Shown: positions 8,543-18,416, counted from the first letter of the stretch. The stretch: 36,390 bases of DNA from an uncultured Gammaproteobacteria bacterium (GCA_947258655.1 CAMYJD010000028.1:1-36390), one strand, 5' to 3'. Made by a program: numbers and translations. Notes: a model not told the origin generated them from the sequence alone.

Positions 8543-10135
8543 TTATTCGATCGCCTGGCTACGCAGATAATCATCATAGCTACCACTGAAATTAACCACA
8601 CCATCGGCCTTCATTTCAATAATGCGCGTTGCCAGTGACGATACGAATTCGCGATCGTGGCTGACGAATATAAGCGTACCAGGGTAATTTTCCAGCGCCA
8701 GGTTCAGGGATTCGATCGATTCCATATCCAGATGATTGGTCGGCTCATCCATGACCAGGATATTCGGCTTTTGCAACATCAGTTTACCGAACAACATACG
8801 TCCCTGCTCGCCACCGGAAATAATATTCACGGGTTTGTTTATTTCATCTTGCGAGAACAGCAAACGCCCCAGTGTCCCCCTAATGACCTGCTCATCATCC
8901 TCATCCTTGCCCCACTGCGACATCCAGTCATACAGTTTCATGTCACTGTCAAAGTCTTCGGCATGATCCTGGGCATAATAGCCGACACTGGCATTTTCCG
9001 ACCATTTAACCGTGCCGCTTTTTGCCGTGAGTTCGCCTATCAGTGTTCGTAACAACGTGCTCTTGCCAATACCGTTCGGGCCGATAACGGCAATACGCTC
9101 ACCGACCTCGACCATCATATTGATATCACTGAATAGCAACGCGTCGTCATATCCATTGCCGAGGTCCTCGACTTCAAGGGCCAGGCGAAACAGCTTTTTG
9201 TCCTGTTCGAAGCGAATGTAGGGATTCTGACGGCTGGATGGCTTGACATCTTCAAGCTGGATTTTTTCGATCTGCTTCGCGCGTGAGGTCGCCTGGCGCG
9301 CCTTGGAGGCATTGGCGGAGAAGCGGCTGACAAAACTCTGCAATTCGGCAATCTGCGCCTTCTTCCTGGCGTTATCCGCCAACAGGCGTTCACGTACCTG
9401 CGTTGATGCGGTCATATACTCGTCATAGTTACCCGGATACATGCGCAACTCACCATAGTCCAGGTCAGCCATATGCGTGCACACGCTGTTCAGAAAATGG
9501 CGATCATGTGAAATGATAATCATCGTACTGTTACGCTGATTCAGAATATTTTCCAGCCAGCGAATAGTGTTGATATCGAGGTTATTGGTTGGCTCGTCCA
9601 GCAACATGATATCCGGATCGGCAAACAATGCCTGTGCCAGGAGTACGCGTAACTTCCAACCGGGAGCCACCGCGCTCATCGGGCCGTTATGCTGCTCGAG
9701 TGGAATATCCAATCCCAGTAATAACTCACCGGCGCGAGATTCGGCGGTATAACCATCCAGCTCGGCAAAGGCCACTTCCAGCTCGGCCACCTTCATGCCA
9801 TCTTCTTCACTCATTTCTGCAAGTGCGTAGATGCGATCACGCTCGGCCTTGATCTCCCATAACTCGGTATGCCCCATAATAACGGTATCCAGTACCGTGA
9901 AGTCCTCGTATGCAAACTGATCCTGCCTGAGCTTGCCAACCCGCTCGTTCGGGTCAACGCTGACAGTGCCCGAGGTCGGCTCCAGATCGTCACCGAGGAT
10001 CTTCATGAACGTTGATTTACCGCATCCATTGGCGCCGATCAGGCCATAACGATTACCGTCACCGAACTTGACCGAGATGTTTTCAAACAGGGGTCTGGCC
10101 CCGAACTGCATAGTGATATTGGCTGTTGAAATCAA
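8543..10135 (-). CDS. ybiT: ABC-F family ATPase YbiT
   Basis: This soluble twin-ATPase without membrane domains belongs to the ABC-F group that acts on ribosomes. From TTG 10135 it is 530 residues, exactly the E. coli YbiT length, and begins (M)[11 protein letters not shown]. The first cassette has GANGCGKST and a signature region in the unusual YbiT form [15 protein letters not shown]. It is followed by [10 protein letters not shown]. The linker contains [23 protein letters not shown]. The second cassette has [17 protein letters not shown] and [10 protein letters not shown] favour the TTG start because CAGGG lies 7 bases upstream and the next in-frame ATG (10183) adds residues unlike the family. 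YbiT is thought to help translation through difficult sequences; the exact role is not settled. Confidence 0.93.
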   Translation of the reverse strand: MISTANITMQFGARPLFENISVKFGDGNRYGLIGANGCGKSTFMKILGDDLEPTSGTVSVDPNERVGKLRQDQFAYEDFTVLDTVIMGHTELWEIKAERDRIYALAEMSEEDGMKVAELEVAFAELDGYTAESRAGELLLGLDIPLEQHNGPMSAVAPGWKLRVLLAQALFADPDIMLLDEPTNNLDINTIRWLENILNQRNSTMIIISHDRHFLNSVCTHMADLDYGELRMYPGNYDEYMTASTQVRERLLADNARKKAQIAELQSFVSRFSANASKARQATSRAKQIEKIQLEDVKPSSRQNPYIRFEQDKKLFRLALEVEDLGNGYDDALLFSDINMMVEVGERIAVIGPNGIGKSTLLRTLIGELTAKSGTVKWSENASVGYYAQDHAEDFDSDMKLYDWMSQWGKDEDDEQVIRGTLGRLLFSQDEINKPVNIISGGEQGRMLFGKLMLQKPNILVMDEPTNHLDMESIESLNLALENYPGTLIFVSHDREFVSSLATRIIEMKADGVVNFSGSYDDYLRSQAIE

Positions 10136-10486
10136 AATAATACCCTGAATTGTGTTAACACCTGCCACCTTGCCGCTAAACATAGGCGTGTATCGCGATA
10201 CGGATGAGTTTGTCAGCGCTGGTATACGCTCATGCTGACGAAAGGCAAGCAAGATGGTGGCTGAATCAGGGCGCGATTCTATCAGAATCTGAACCAAGAA
10301 ACAGCTATAGCTATAGCATCCGTCGACCTGATTAACGAGAGGTTCAGGCACATGCCGCCGAATTGCCGCTTAACTTTTTGTAATAAAAGGGTTTTTTAGT
10401 GGGGGCAATAGCGCCGGGCACGCACAGCAGTATTAATTATGCTGGCAAGGAATAAGCGCCACGACTGGCATCATGGTTTCCAACCC
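10136..10486. other. Intergenic region between ybiT and sulP-type gene
   Basis: If ybiT starts at the TTG, this 351-base stretch carries only its promoter and leader and the 3' region of the transporter gene. The ybiT frame stays open up to 10351 but the added residues show no family resemblance. No terminator hairpin with a T run is apparent. Confidence 0.5.
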
Positions 10487-12292
10487 TTATTTTTCAATAG
10501 ATGATGCCTCAACCTGCTGTTTCACGGGTTTAACAAAACCGGGGTACAGCGGGCAGTAAAGCTGCTCACCGGCATCGGTTTCTATGCGTTGATAAATGGA
10601 CTCCAGGGCCAGATCGGCGGTCGGATGTACATTCTCTTCACCAACATGCTCCATCAGATTGGTGCGGCGCATGATCTGCAGGATCTGGCGTTTCAGGCCA
10701 CTGAATACCAGCGTGACATTGTTTTCCTGCAGGCGTGCGACCAGATGGTGCAGGACCTCCTCTCCGGATGCGTCCAGTTGATTGATACCATCACCGACAA
10801 CGAGTATAAATTTGGCATCGCGATTTTCGGCTACTGCCTCCAGTATTGCTTCCTCGAAGTGGGCGACATTGGCAAAATACAGAGAGCCGTCAAAACGCAT
10901 CGCAACCACTTTCTCATCAACCGGCAAATCGGTATGGACACGGATATCACGCAGCGTGCCATCCTTATAGCGGCCGAGGAAGGCTATACGCGGCTTCATG
11001 GTGCGATACAGATACAGACCTATTGCCAGGCCCGCGCCAATTATGATGCCCTTGTCCAGATGAGGGGCAAAACCCAGGGTCGCGACAAAAGTGACGATGG
11101 ATGCAATGCCATCGTTCCTGTTCGCCTGCCAGGCATGCTTGATCGCTTTTATATTGATCAGCCCGAACACGGCCATCATAATTACCGCCGCCAGCACTGC
11201 CTGTGGAAGATGGTACAACAGCGGTGTCAGAAATAGCAGCGTAATTACCACGACAATGGCGGTCACAACAGAAGAAAAACCCGTCTTTGCACCCGCATTA
11301 AGGTTTACAGCCGAACGTGAAAACGAACCACTGGCTGGATAGGCCTGGGTAAAACTGCCGGCAATATTACCAAGCCCCTGACCGATCAACTCCTGGTTCG
11401 GGTCGATGCGATCCTTGGTCCTTGCCGCCATGGCCTTGGCGATCGAGATCGCCTCCATAAAGCCGACCAGGGAAATCACGATAGCGGCAGGTAGCAGTTG
11501 CACTAGCAGGGCCATGCTGAATACCGGCGTCTGCAGCTCGGGCAGGCCTTGCGGGATGGCCCCGACCACCTTGCCATCCATCGCTTCAAAGCCGATCAGG
11601 AAACTGACCACGGTAGTCACTACCACCGCAACCAGGACGCCGGGCAACCTGGGCAGGTAGGCCTTCATCAACCACATCATTGCAAATGCCGCCACACCCA
11701 TGATCAGCGTCGGCATATGGGTACTGGCCAGTTGTTCGAGCACACCCCAGATACGTACCGTCAGGAAATGATCACCAGGCCCGCCGGGCATGCTGACGCC
11801 GAAGATTTTGGACAGCTGTGACAACCCAATCACCAGGGCCGCCGCATTGGTAAAACCGACAATCACCGGGTGGGAAAGAAAATTGACGACGATGCCAAGG
11901 CGGAACACGCCGAGGAACAGCTGGAACAGACCGACCAGCAAAGCCAGAAACATCGCAAGTGGAATATACTGGGACGCAAGCTCAGGGTTGGACTGGGCCG
12001 TGCCGCCGACGATCGGGGCCAGCGCGGTTGCGGTCATCAGCGAGACCACGGCCACCGGTCCGGTGGCCAGTTGGCGCGAGGACCCCCACAGCGCCGCGAT
12101 CATCACAGGTAGAAACGAGATATAGAGACCAAAGTAGGCAGGCAATCCAGCCAATTGCGCATAGGCCATGGATTGGGGAATCAGCACAAGCGCCACTGTA
12201 ATGCCGGCAATAATATCGGCGCGCAGTACATCCGCTGATTTTAGTTCACCTACCCATCCCGTAAACGGGAGAAATTTACGCCAAACCTCCAC
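10487..12292 (-). CDS. SulP family anion transporter with STAS domain
   Basis: The 601-residue protein starts (GTG 12292, AGGAG 8 bases upstream) with a short cytoplasmic segment and LRADIIAGITVALVLIPQSMAYAQLAGLPAYFGLY, the SulP signature. About 12-14 membrane segments follow, including GFTNAAALVIGLSQL and the conserved NIAGSFTQAYPASGSFSRSAVN region. The C-terminal part (about 440-560) is a STAS domain with VAMRFDGSLYFANVAHFEE. SulP proteins carry sulfate, bicarbonate or other anions, often with sodium or protons. No sulfur-assimilation or carbonic anhydrase gene adjoins it, so the substrate cannot be assigned. Confidence 0.92.
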   Translation of the reverse strand: MEVWRKFLPFTGWVGELKSADVLRADIIAGITVALVLIPQSMAYAQLAGLPAYFGLYISFLPVMIAALWGSSRQLATGPVAVVSLMTATALAPIVGGTAQSNPELASQYIPLAMFLALLVGLFQLFLGVFRLGIVVNFLSHPVIVGFTNAAALVIGLSQLSKIFGVSMPGGPGDHFLTVRIWGVLEQLASTHMPTLIMGVAAFAMMWLMKAYLPRLPGVLVAVVVTTVVSFLIGFEAMDGKVVGAIPQGLPELQTPVFSMALLVQLLPAAIVISLVGFMEAISIAKAMAARTKDRIDPNQELIGQGLGNIAGSFTQAYPASGSFSRSAVNLNAGAKTGFSSVVTAIVVVITLLFLTPLLYHLPQAVLAAVIMMAVFGLINIKAIKHAWQANRNDGIASIVTFVATLGFAPHLDKGIIIGAGLAIGLYLYRTMKPRIAFLGRYKDGTLRDIRVHTDLPVDEKVVAMRFDGSLYFANVAHFEEAILEAVAENRDAKFILVVGDGINQLDASGEEVLHHLVARLQENNVTLVFSGLKRQILQIMRRTNLMEHVGEENVHPTADLALESIYQRIETDAGEQLYCPLYPGFVKPVKQQVEASSIEK

Positions 12293-12535
12293 CTGTCACT
12301 CCTGTTATCCATTGTCGTTACATTCGGCCACTATGGTTCAACAGTCAGGGCCACTCCCTTCACATGAACAGACGTCTAATCACAGCTATTTGATTTTATT
12401 AAGAAATATACTGCGCTCCAGGACAATATGGCGTATGCAGAAATATGCATAGCCCGGGGCCTTTCAGCACCACTCGATAAGCTAGGCATATTACCCGATT
12501 TACATGATTGCAGCAAAAACACCCAGCAAGACTTT

Positions 12536-13057
12536 TCATTTCAACACAAGTGCCTGCTTACACTTGCGACAGTAGTAGCGGACACCGTCACGCATAATTC
12601 GGTTATGCCGGCGCTGCGTCAACTGATAATGACTACAGGCACAGGCATAGCTGTGGTATTGCAGCCGCCGCAGCGGTACACCCTGTAGATCATACGTACA
12701 TGTGCGCGTGGGCTCGGCACCCATGGCTTGCATCAGTGCCTGCCACTCCCTCCCGTGTGGGCGTATATTGTGCTGACCAAAGGCCTGGTCAATCGCATAA
12801 TGCGCGACTTCATGCGGGACGGTCTGTTGCAGGTTGTCATGAAAATACTTGGCGAATATATATGGATTATAGCGAATCCATTGCTTTCCCTGGCGGACAC
12901 AGTACATTCCGGCTGCACGTCCCTTCAGATCGAAGGTTACGGGTATCGCATCAATATCGCATTGCAGAATATCCGCTGCCAGCAGCACGTAATGGTCTGT
13001 CCTGGCCATGACCATGCGTTGTTGCTGTGCATCAATCGGCGTGACTAATTCACTCAT
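12536..13057 (-). CDS. sprT: SprT family zinc metalloprotein
   Basis: This 173-residue protein has the zincin motif HEVAH at residues 82-86, with a third likely ligand in the conserved RPHGREWQALM segment (about 99-109). A C-terminal zinc-ribbon-like set of cysteines (139, 141, 163 and 166) flanks HQL/RRHNR-type sequence. E. coli SprT has the same order (HELAH, APHGKEW, RCKCQEHQLTVRRHNR, YRCVHCG). The family resembles eukaryotic Spartan proteases, but the bacterial substrate is unknown. The gene starts 9 bases after the DUF3301 gene ends, so the two are probably one transcript. Confidence 0.9.
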   Translation of the reverse strand: MSELVTPIDAQQQRMVMARTDHYVLLAADILQCDIDAIPVTFDLKGRAAGMYCVRQGKQWIRYNPYIFAKYFHDNLQQTVPHEVAHYAIDQAFGQHNIRPHGREWQALMQAMGAEPTRTCTYDLQGVPLRRLQYHSYACACSHYQLTQRRHNRIMRDGVRYYCRKCKQALVLK

Positions 13058-13066
13058 GTATCAGGT

Positions 13067-13390
13067 CTACAATCCGGGTGGGAGCCGGTGTGTTTCCAGG
13101 AACAGGGAGCTGACCGTTTTACCCAACATGCTGATATTACCTCTGTAGCGACAACTGCCATCACTGGTAAATTCAAAATCATAGGAACGCCATATGTGCA
13201 TATGCCCGTCGGTATTGCGCTGCAAACGGATTTTTTGCAGGACCACTGTGTCATCCAGAAATGCGACATGATCCTGGTCACATGCACGGCGGCCCGCCTG
13301 TCGTGCGAGCTCCTTGACCCGTATGCCATCCAGCCAGTACCAGATGACCGCGATAAAGACAATAATAACCACCAGTTCGTATGCTTGCAT
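13067..13390 (-). CDS. DUF3301 family membrane-anchored protein
   Basis: This 107-residue protein begins MQAYELVVIIVFIAVIWYW, one membrane segment, followed by a basic patch (RVKELARQAGRRAC) and a soluble part with HIWRSYDFEFTSDG. The order of short TM, basic helix and YxFEFT motif fits DUF3301, a gammaproteobacterial family of unknown function. I chose the ATG at 13390 because the TM then lies right at the N-terminus; the frame is open to 13444. It is the upstream gene of a probable pair with sprT and is divergent from the coiled-coil gene at 13581. Confidence 0.75.
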   Translation of the reverse strand: MQAYELVVIIVFIAVIWYWLDGIRVKELARQAGRRACDQDHVAFLDDTVVLQKIRLQRNTDGHMHIWRSYDFEFTSDGSCRYRGNISMLGKTVSSLFLETHRLPPGL

Positions 13391-13580
13391 AGTTGATATA
13401 GTACTGAAACTATCGTGATACGTTCCAGTCATTATATTGAGCATCTCACGAGCACAAGCATTCTGTGCACGCCGTTTCCGATAAAGGCCATCATATACAC
13501 ACGCGACATCCGGGAAAAGCTCAACTTTTCAATTATTTGTCCGCTATACTGATATAGATTACAACCGCAGGAATACAATT

Positions 13581-15548
13581 ATGTCCGGCACCATGCTAAC
13601 GACAATAATCATCGTGTTGTCAGAAATTCTCCTGGTGTTGCTGATTCTGGGGATTTATCTATACCGGCGATCAAGCAAACGTAAGGCCATCGAAGCCAGG
13701 AAAAAACCGGCGCAAGCCGAGGTCGCCGAAAAAACGGCCGCCGGGCCGTCCGCGCTCGACTATTTAGAAGAGGAAATCCGCCGCACGTCCGCCAGACTGG
13801 AGGAGATTGAAGGCTCCGAGGAAGCAGCGACACAGACCAGTCTGACAACCCGCCTCAACCTACTGGGCGCCGAAAGACAGTTACTTGAAGCCCTGTCCGC
13901 AGATGATGAAAATACAGACTACTGGGGCAGCGTCAACCGCTGCTATGAAAGCGACGAAGAAGGCGAATATAAAGAAGACTATACCGATAAAAAGAATGCC
14001 ATTTACCTTGCACGGATAAAAAACCTGGAAAACTTCAAGACGATGTTCATGAATTCCCAGGAACAGCTGAAAGACTCATTTGATACCATCAACAAACTGA
14101 AAGAAGCACTGGGAAACCTGTCTTCCGATGAGGCCGCACAACTGGAAGAAATGGTCGACAAGTTGAGCATTGACAATATCAATTCGAACAAACAGCTGAA
14201 TGAAGCCAATCAACAATTGCAATCCGTTATGGAGGAACTGGAGGGTCTGCGCAGTGCAGATAGCGAACCGGCACAGACTGAAGAGGTGGCAGCGACTGAT
14301 CAATCATCGCCGCTTGACTATATAGAGACTGAAATCCAGCGCACCTCCACCAGACTGGATGAAATAGACGGCGCACAGGATCCGCAAGCACAGGCCAGTC
14401 TGACAGCTCGACTCAATCTACTCGGCGCCGAGAAACAACTGCTTGAATCCTTGCCCACAACAAATGATGACAAGGACTTGTGGCCCATCATCAACAAATA
14501 CTACAGCACCGGAACAGATGCAACAGATGTCACTGTCGCAGAGCAAGTTACTGATTCACGAGATGCCGTTTACCTGGCGAGGATAAAAAACCTGGAAAAC
14601 TTCAAATCGATGTTCATCGATTCACAGGATCAGTTACAAACCTCTTTTGAGACCATTAGCAACCTGAAAGATGCTATCGGGAATATGTCATCATCAGACG
14701 AAGCTGCACAACTGGAAGACATGGTCGACAAATTAAGCGTCGATAATTTCAATCTGAACAAGCAACTAAATGGTGCCACTCTGCAATTGCAGAACATGGT
14801 CGGAGAAATGGACACATTACGCACCAAGTTGAACGAAACAGATCCGTCACTCGAACAACTCAGCACCGACATGATCGAGGAGATGAGCGTCGAAAACATG
14901 GAACTGACCAAACAGCTCAATGATGCCCGGCAACAACTGCAAACCATGCTCGGCGCCAAACCCCAGGCAGGGGATACCGGTACCCTGGAGCAGCAAATAC
15001 AGACATTGAAAGAAGAAAACGAATTTCTCACTTCACAGGTAGAAAACCTGCTGGCACAGGAAGCGGAAAACAGCGAGCTGTTGAAAGCACAAATGCTACA
15101 GCCCGGAGTTGCAGCAAAGGAGAATGAAACAGGAGCAAGCACAGGCGAGTCCACCGCGCCGGAAATCGACGAACTGACAACAAAACTGCAAACTCTGCAG
15201 AAGGAAAATGAATCACTGCAATCCCGGATTACGCAACTATCCAAACAGGATGTGGAAGGCAGCAATCAACTGCGGGAACAAATCGACTCGCTCAAGACCG
15301 CCCTGATGGAAAAAGAAAAGGAACTCGAAGTGCTCTCTCAATCGAGCACGGCTCCAGGTAATGATGACCAGGAGCTAAGCAACAAAATGCAGACCATAGA
15401 AGAGGAAAACAAATTCCTTTGCGAACAGATACAGTTGCTGCTGCAACAGGAACTGGAAAGCAGCAACCTGATGAAAGCACAAATGGAGAACCTGAAATCT
15501 GCATTGGAAGAAAAAGAACAGGAATGTAATACACTCAAGGAGACGTAA
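13581..15548 (+). CDS. Membrane-anchored repeat-containing coiled-coil protein
   Basis: This 655-residue protein is not a family I recognise. Residues 6-28 form one membrane segment, followed by a basic stretch (YRRSSKRKAIEARKK), so the long remainder is probably cytoplasmic. Two tandem repeats of about 170 residues (58-226 and 244-415) share DY(L/I)E-EI-RTS-RL-EI, LNLLGAE-QLLE, YLARIKNLENFK and DEAAQLE-MVDKLS. A short third copy of the last part is at about 425-458. The rest is acidic coiled coil with three further units of about 55 residues built on EEN-FL--Q and KAQM. AGGA precedes the ATG. It stands alone, divergent from the DUF3301/sprT pair. A scaffold or polar-organiser role is possible but unproven. 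Confidence 0.85.
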   Translation: MSGTMLTTIIIVLSEILLVLLILGIYLYRRSSKRKAIEARKKPAQAEVAEKTAAGPSALDYLEEEIRRTSARLEEIEGSEEAATQTSLTTRLNLLGAERQLLEALSADDENTDYWGSVNRCYESDEEGEYKEDYTDKKNAIYLARIKNLENFKTMFMNSQEQLKDSFDTINKLKEALGNLSSDEAAQLEEMVDKLSIDNINSNKQLNEANQQLQSVMEELEGLRSADSEPAQTEEVAATDQSSPLDYIETEIQRTSTRLDEIDGAQDPQAQASLTARLNLLGAEKQLLESLPTTNDDKDLWPIINKYYSTGTDATDVTVAEQVTDSRDAVYLARIKNLENFKSMFIDSQDQLQTSFETISNLKDAIGNMSSSDEAAQLEDMVDKLSVDNFNLNKQLNGATLQLQNMVGEMDTLRTKLNETDPSLEQLSTDMIEEMSVENMELTKQLNDARQQLQTMLGAKPQAGDTGTLEQQIQTLKEENEFLTSQVENLLAQEAENSELLKAQMLQPGVAAKENETGASTGESTAPEIDELTTKLQTLQKENESLQSRITQLSKQDVEGSNQLREQIDSLKTALMEKEKELEVLSQSSTAPGNDDQELSNKMQTIEEENKFLCEQIQLLLQQELESSNLMKAQMENLKSALEEKEQECNTLKET

Positions 15549-16044
15549 TCAGCTCGAGTGCCGCAGGAACATAAATTGTATAAATTTAAACGCAATCTGG
15601 CAGAATGACAGACCAGTATCAATATTATTTGACAGTCAACATGTCGAAAAACCAACAAAGCGGACATTCACAGCAATGGGGCTGTCAGACCGATAACGAC
15701 CCATTGCAGATGGCGATATGTCATTGCGAGCGAAGCGAAGCAATCTCTAAAGCGGAGGGTACGATCAGCATCAATGATCTGGATATGATGGCTGAGAGAT
15801 CGCCACGTCGCGAAAAGCGCGACCACTTATCGATGGTTCAAAGGAATGGCCTATTATCCTCGCGATGACAGACCACTTTTGACCCGCTTTCTGCCTTAAT
15901 TCTAAAGGACTGACATAGGGTATACGAGACCTTCATGAGCAGACAATATTGTCTGGTCAAGTATAAATCTATTTTGCAATATGTCAGGTTGGGTTTGAGC
16001 AACTACACATAAATCACACCCATCCATATCGTGTTACGCACCAC
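15549..16044. other. Intergenic region holding a palindromic repeat element
   Basis: Apart from the repeat at 15719-15870 no gene is supported. An 87-codon frame from 15605 crosses the repeat and is therefore probably spurious. The right 170 bases separate two convergent genes; no clear terminator is visible. Confidence 0.5.
15719..15870. repeat. Interspersed palindromic repeat (ATTGCGAG...CTCGCGAT type)
   Basis: The 152-base element begins TGTCATTGCGAG and ends CTCGCGATGACA, an inverted repeat of 12 bases with one mismatch. Inside it GAAGCGAAGCAATCTCT is mirrored imperfectly by AGAGATCGCC. Repeats with the theme TCATTGCGAG-GAAGCAATCT are widespread in many bacterial genomes, usually between genes. 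A decayed relative appears at about 20590-20665. No coding capacity is apparent, so it would depend on outside enzymes if mobile. Confidence 0.7.
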
Positions 16045-17097
16045 CTAGAAATGATAGGTCAGATTAACACCGCCCCAATAATGTTCGCGCCTGCTGGACT
16101 GCTTAAACTCCGCTGATTTCGCATTCAATGAAAACGTCATCAGCGCCTTCCCGAGTGCAAGGGTCACACCGACTGCCCCTTCGTGTAACAGTCTTTCAAT
16201 CTGGTCCGGTGAAAATGTCAGGTCACTGTGTCTGAACTGACCCTGTAGCAATGCATCGTATGCGACCAGGCGGGCGCGATACGCGGCCCATACATACCAC
16301 TCGTTATCGGATAGCGACGGTAAAAAGCTGCCGCGATTAACCGGATCAAACGGAATACTCCAGAATGAACTGTTGAGCTTGCCCAGCCTTGCGGACACAC
16401 CCAGGCTCGTATTGGTCTGATATCCCAGCGACAGAGCCCAGGTCGCGGCGAGATCCCACAAACCCGTCGACTCGGCAAGCAGGCGTGAATTGGAAAAGCG
16501 CAGACGCATCGTCAGTTCACCACCATCAGAAATCTGGTGATCCCAGCCCTGTGGATCGACCGGCTCATTGCTGTCTGCCAATGAACGATACCAGCCATGT
16601 AATTTAAATTGAGTTTCCCTGGCAACCCGGGCACCCAACACGCCCACCAGTGCCTCGGCTGCAACGGCGCTTGTTTTACTGGCACGCACGCGCTTGTTAC
16701 CAAGATATAGCAGCGAGGCGTAAGGCCTGTCATCGGCAATTGGATCGGGATTGGACAGATCATCTGGCGTGAAATTCACCGAGCCGATAATAAAACTGGT
16801 TACGACACTGTCATCAGCACCGCCCATACCCATCCATCTGCCAACACGCCCCGCCATGCCATCAAGTGGATAGATGCCATCCTGTTTGTCCCAGAAAAAC
16901 TCGAAGGCCAACCCCATGGTATAATCTCTGTCTTCATTCACATACGGAAAAAACAGGTCCTGATCAAAATAGATACCGATTCCACGATCACGCTGTGGTC
17001 CGGCCTGCAAACTTGCAGCAGGCAGAAAAAGCCCTACAAGCAATAAAGCAGACCAAGCCTGGGTATATGACTTTTTTATTGAAATGTTGAAATACAT
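16045..17097 (-). CDS. LpxR-like lipid A deacylase family outer-membrane protein (DUF2219)
   Basis: The 350-residue product has a signal peptide ending near LQAGPQ (about residue 32) and then alternating beta strands finishing in an aromatic residue (NLTYHF), typical of an outer-membrane barrel. DRDYTMGLAFEF and ADDRPYASLLYLG match the TDR-YTNG and DRPYAG-LYLG blocks of LpxR, which removes the 3'-acyloxyacyl chain of lipid A in Salmonella. HGWYRS and PQGWDHQISDGGE correspond to the active-site H and E region. The usual ENDxF reads DQDLF and YTNG reads YTMG, so catalysis is not assured. AGGG lies 7 bases before the ATG. It is convergent with the coiled-coil gene. Confidence 0.75.
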   Translation of the reverse strand: MYFNISIKKSYTQAWSALLLVGLFLPAASLQAGPQRDRGIGIYFDQDLFFPYVNEDRDYTMGLAFEFFWDKQDGIYPLDGMAGRVGRWMGMGGADDSVVTSFIIGSVNFTPDDLSNPDPIADDRPYASLLYLGNKRVRASKTSAVAAEALVGVLGARVARETQFKLHGWYRSLADSNEPVDPQGWDHQISDGGELTMRLRFSNSRLLAESTGLWDLAATWALSLGYQTNTSLGVSARLGKLNSSFWSIPFDPVNRGSFLPSLSDNEWYVWAAYRARLVAYDALLQGQFRHSDLTFSPDQIERLLHEGAVGVTLALGKALMTFSLNAKSAEFKQSSRREHYWGGVNLTYHF

Positions 17098-17234
17098 CGA
17101 TATTCCCTGCCATACAGTCCGCTACCATGATAACCGTTTCAGCAAACGATTGCTTGCCTTCATAGGCATGTGGCCTGTCATTAATGCAAATGAATAAGGT
17201 ATTATTACTGGACAGTTATTAACAAGGCATACCC

Positions 17235-18416
17235 ATGAAAGAGGCCGATGTAATCATAATTGGCGCCAGTGCAGCCGGCCTGATGTGTGCGATTGAAGCA
17301 GGCAAGCGCGGGCGCAAGGTGGTCGTCCTCGACCACGCCAACAAAGCCGGAAAGAAAATCCTGATGTCCGGCGGTGGACGTTGCAATTTCACCAATTACG
17401 ATGTCAGTGCGGAAAATTATATCTCCCATAATCCCCATTTTTGCAAATCCGCCCTGAGTCGGTTTACACAATGGGACTTCCTCGCCATGGTGCAACGTCA
17501 CCAGATTGCATACCATGAACGTGAGCACGGCCAGTTGTTTTGTGACAATAGCGCAAAAGACATTGTTAACATGTTGCTCAGTGAATGCGGGCTGGCCGGC
17601 GTCAGCATCCATCTTGACACGCATATAGATAAAATAGAAAAAATATCCAAGCATCGCTTTCGTGTAAACAGCAGTTATAGTGATTATCAATGCCGTTCAC
17701 TGGTCATCGCTACGGGCGGCCTGTCGATTCCGACCATGGGTGCCAGCCCGTTTGGCTACAAGGTAGCGGAACAATTCGGTATCAAGGTCTGGCCTGTATG
17801 TGCCGGCCTGGTCCCGTTTACATTACACGACAGGGACAAACAACGCTTTGCATCGCTGTCCGGCATTGCCGTGGATGCCACTGTCAGTTGCAATGGACAG
17901 ACGTTCCGTGAAAATATCCTGTTCACGCACCGAGGCCTCAGTGGCCCGGCGATCCTGCAAATTTCGTCATACTGGCAAGCGGGCAACGAGATCCTTATCG
18001 ACCTGTTACCCGACCTGGATCTTGAGGGTGAGCTGAAACAGGCCCAGCTACAACAGCCCAATAGCAAGCTGCGCACCTGTCTGACACAACACCTACCTAA
18101 GCGACTGATATTACGCCTGCTCGATCCAGACCTTGCGGACATGCCACTGCAGCGGATCTCCCATCAGCAATTCCAACATATTGCCCGCCAATTCCATGAC
18201 TGGAGCATCAAACCAAACGGCACCGAAGGTTACCGCACTGCCGAAGTGACCCTGGGCGGTGTCGACTGCGACGCGCTATCGTCAAAAACCATGGAATGCC
18301 TGCAGGTTCCAGGACTGTACTTTATCGGCGAAGTGCTTGATGTTACTGGCTGGCTGGGGGGCTACAACTTCCAATGGGCCTGGTCGTCGGCCTGGTGCGC
18401 AGGGCAATATGTCTAA
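17235..18416 (+). CDS. yhiN: YhiN/HI0933 family flavoprotein
   Basis: This 393-residue FAD protein opens with the dinucleotide-binding motif IIIGASAAGLMCAIEAGKRG and an acidic residue (D33) ending the second strand. The family block KKILMSGGGRCNFTN follows at about residues 44-58. A second set, LVIATGGLSIPTMGASPFGY, lies mid-protein, and the C-terminal FAD contact is GEVLDVTGWLGGYNFQWAWSSAWCAG. The family is often labelled aminoacetone oxidase-like, but its reaction is not well established. AAGG precedes the ATG at 17235. The following genes (glutaredoxin-like, oxidoreductase, MnmM) are on the same strand, so it may head a redox and tRNA-modification transcript. Confidence 0.88.
   Translation: MKEADVIIIGASAAGLMCAIEAGKRGRKVVVLDHANKAGKKILMSGGGRCNFTNYDVSAENYISHNPHFCKSALSRFTQWDFLAMVQRHQIAYHEREHGQLFCDNSAKDIVNMLLSECGLAGVSIHLDTHIDKIEKISKHRFRVNSSYSDYQCRSLVIATGGLSIPTMGASPFGYKVAEQFGIKVWPVCAGLVPFTLHDRDKQRFASLSGIAVDATVSCNGQTFRENILFTHRGLSGPAILQISSYWQAGNEILIDLLPDLDLEGELKQAQLQQPNSKLRTCLTQHLPKRLILRLLDPDLADMPLQRISHQQFQHIARQFHDWSIKPNGTEGYRTAEVTLGGVDCDALSSKTMECLQVPGLYFIGEVLDVTGWLGGYNFQWAWSSAWCAGQYV

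Noticed and set aside
15605-15868. 87-residue frame in the intergenic repeat region
   Set aside because: Most of it lies inside the palindromic repeat element, whose repeats often give chance frames.
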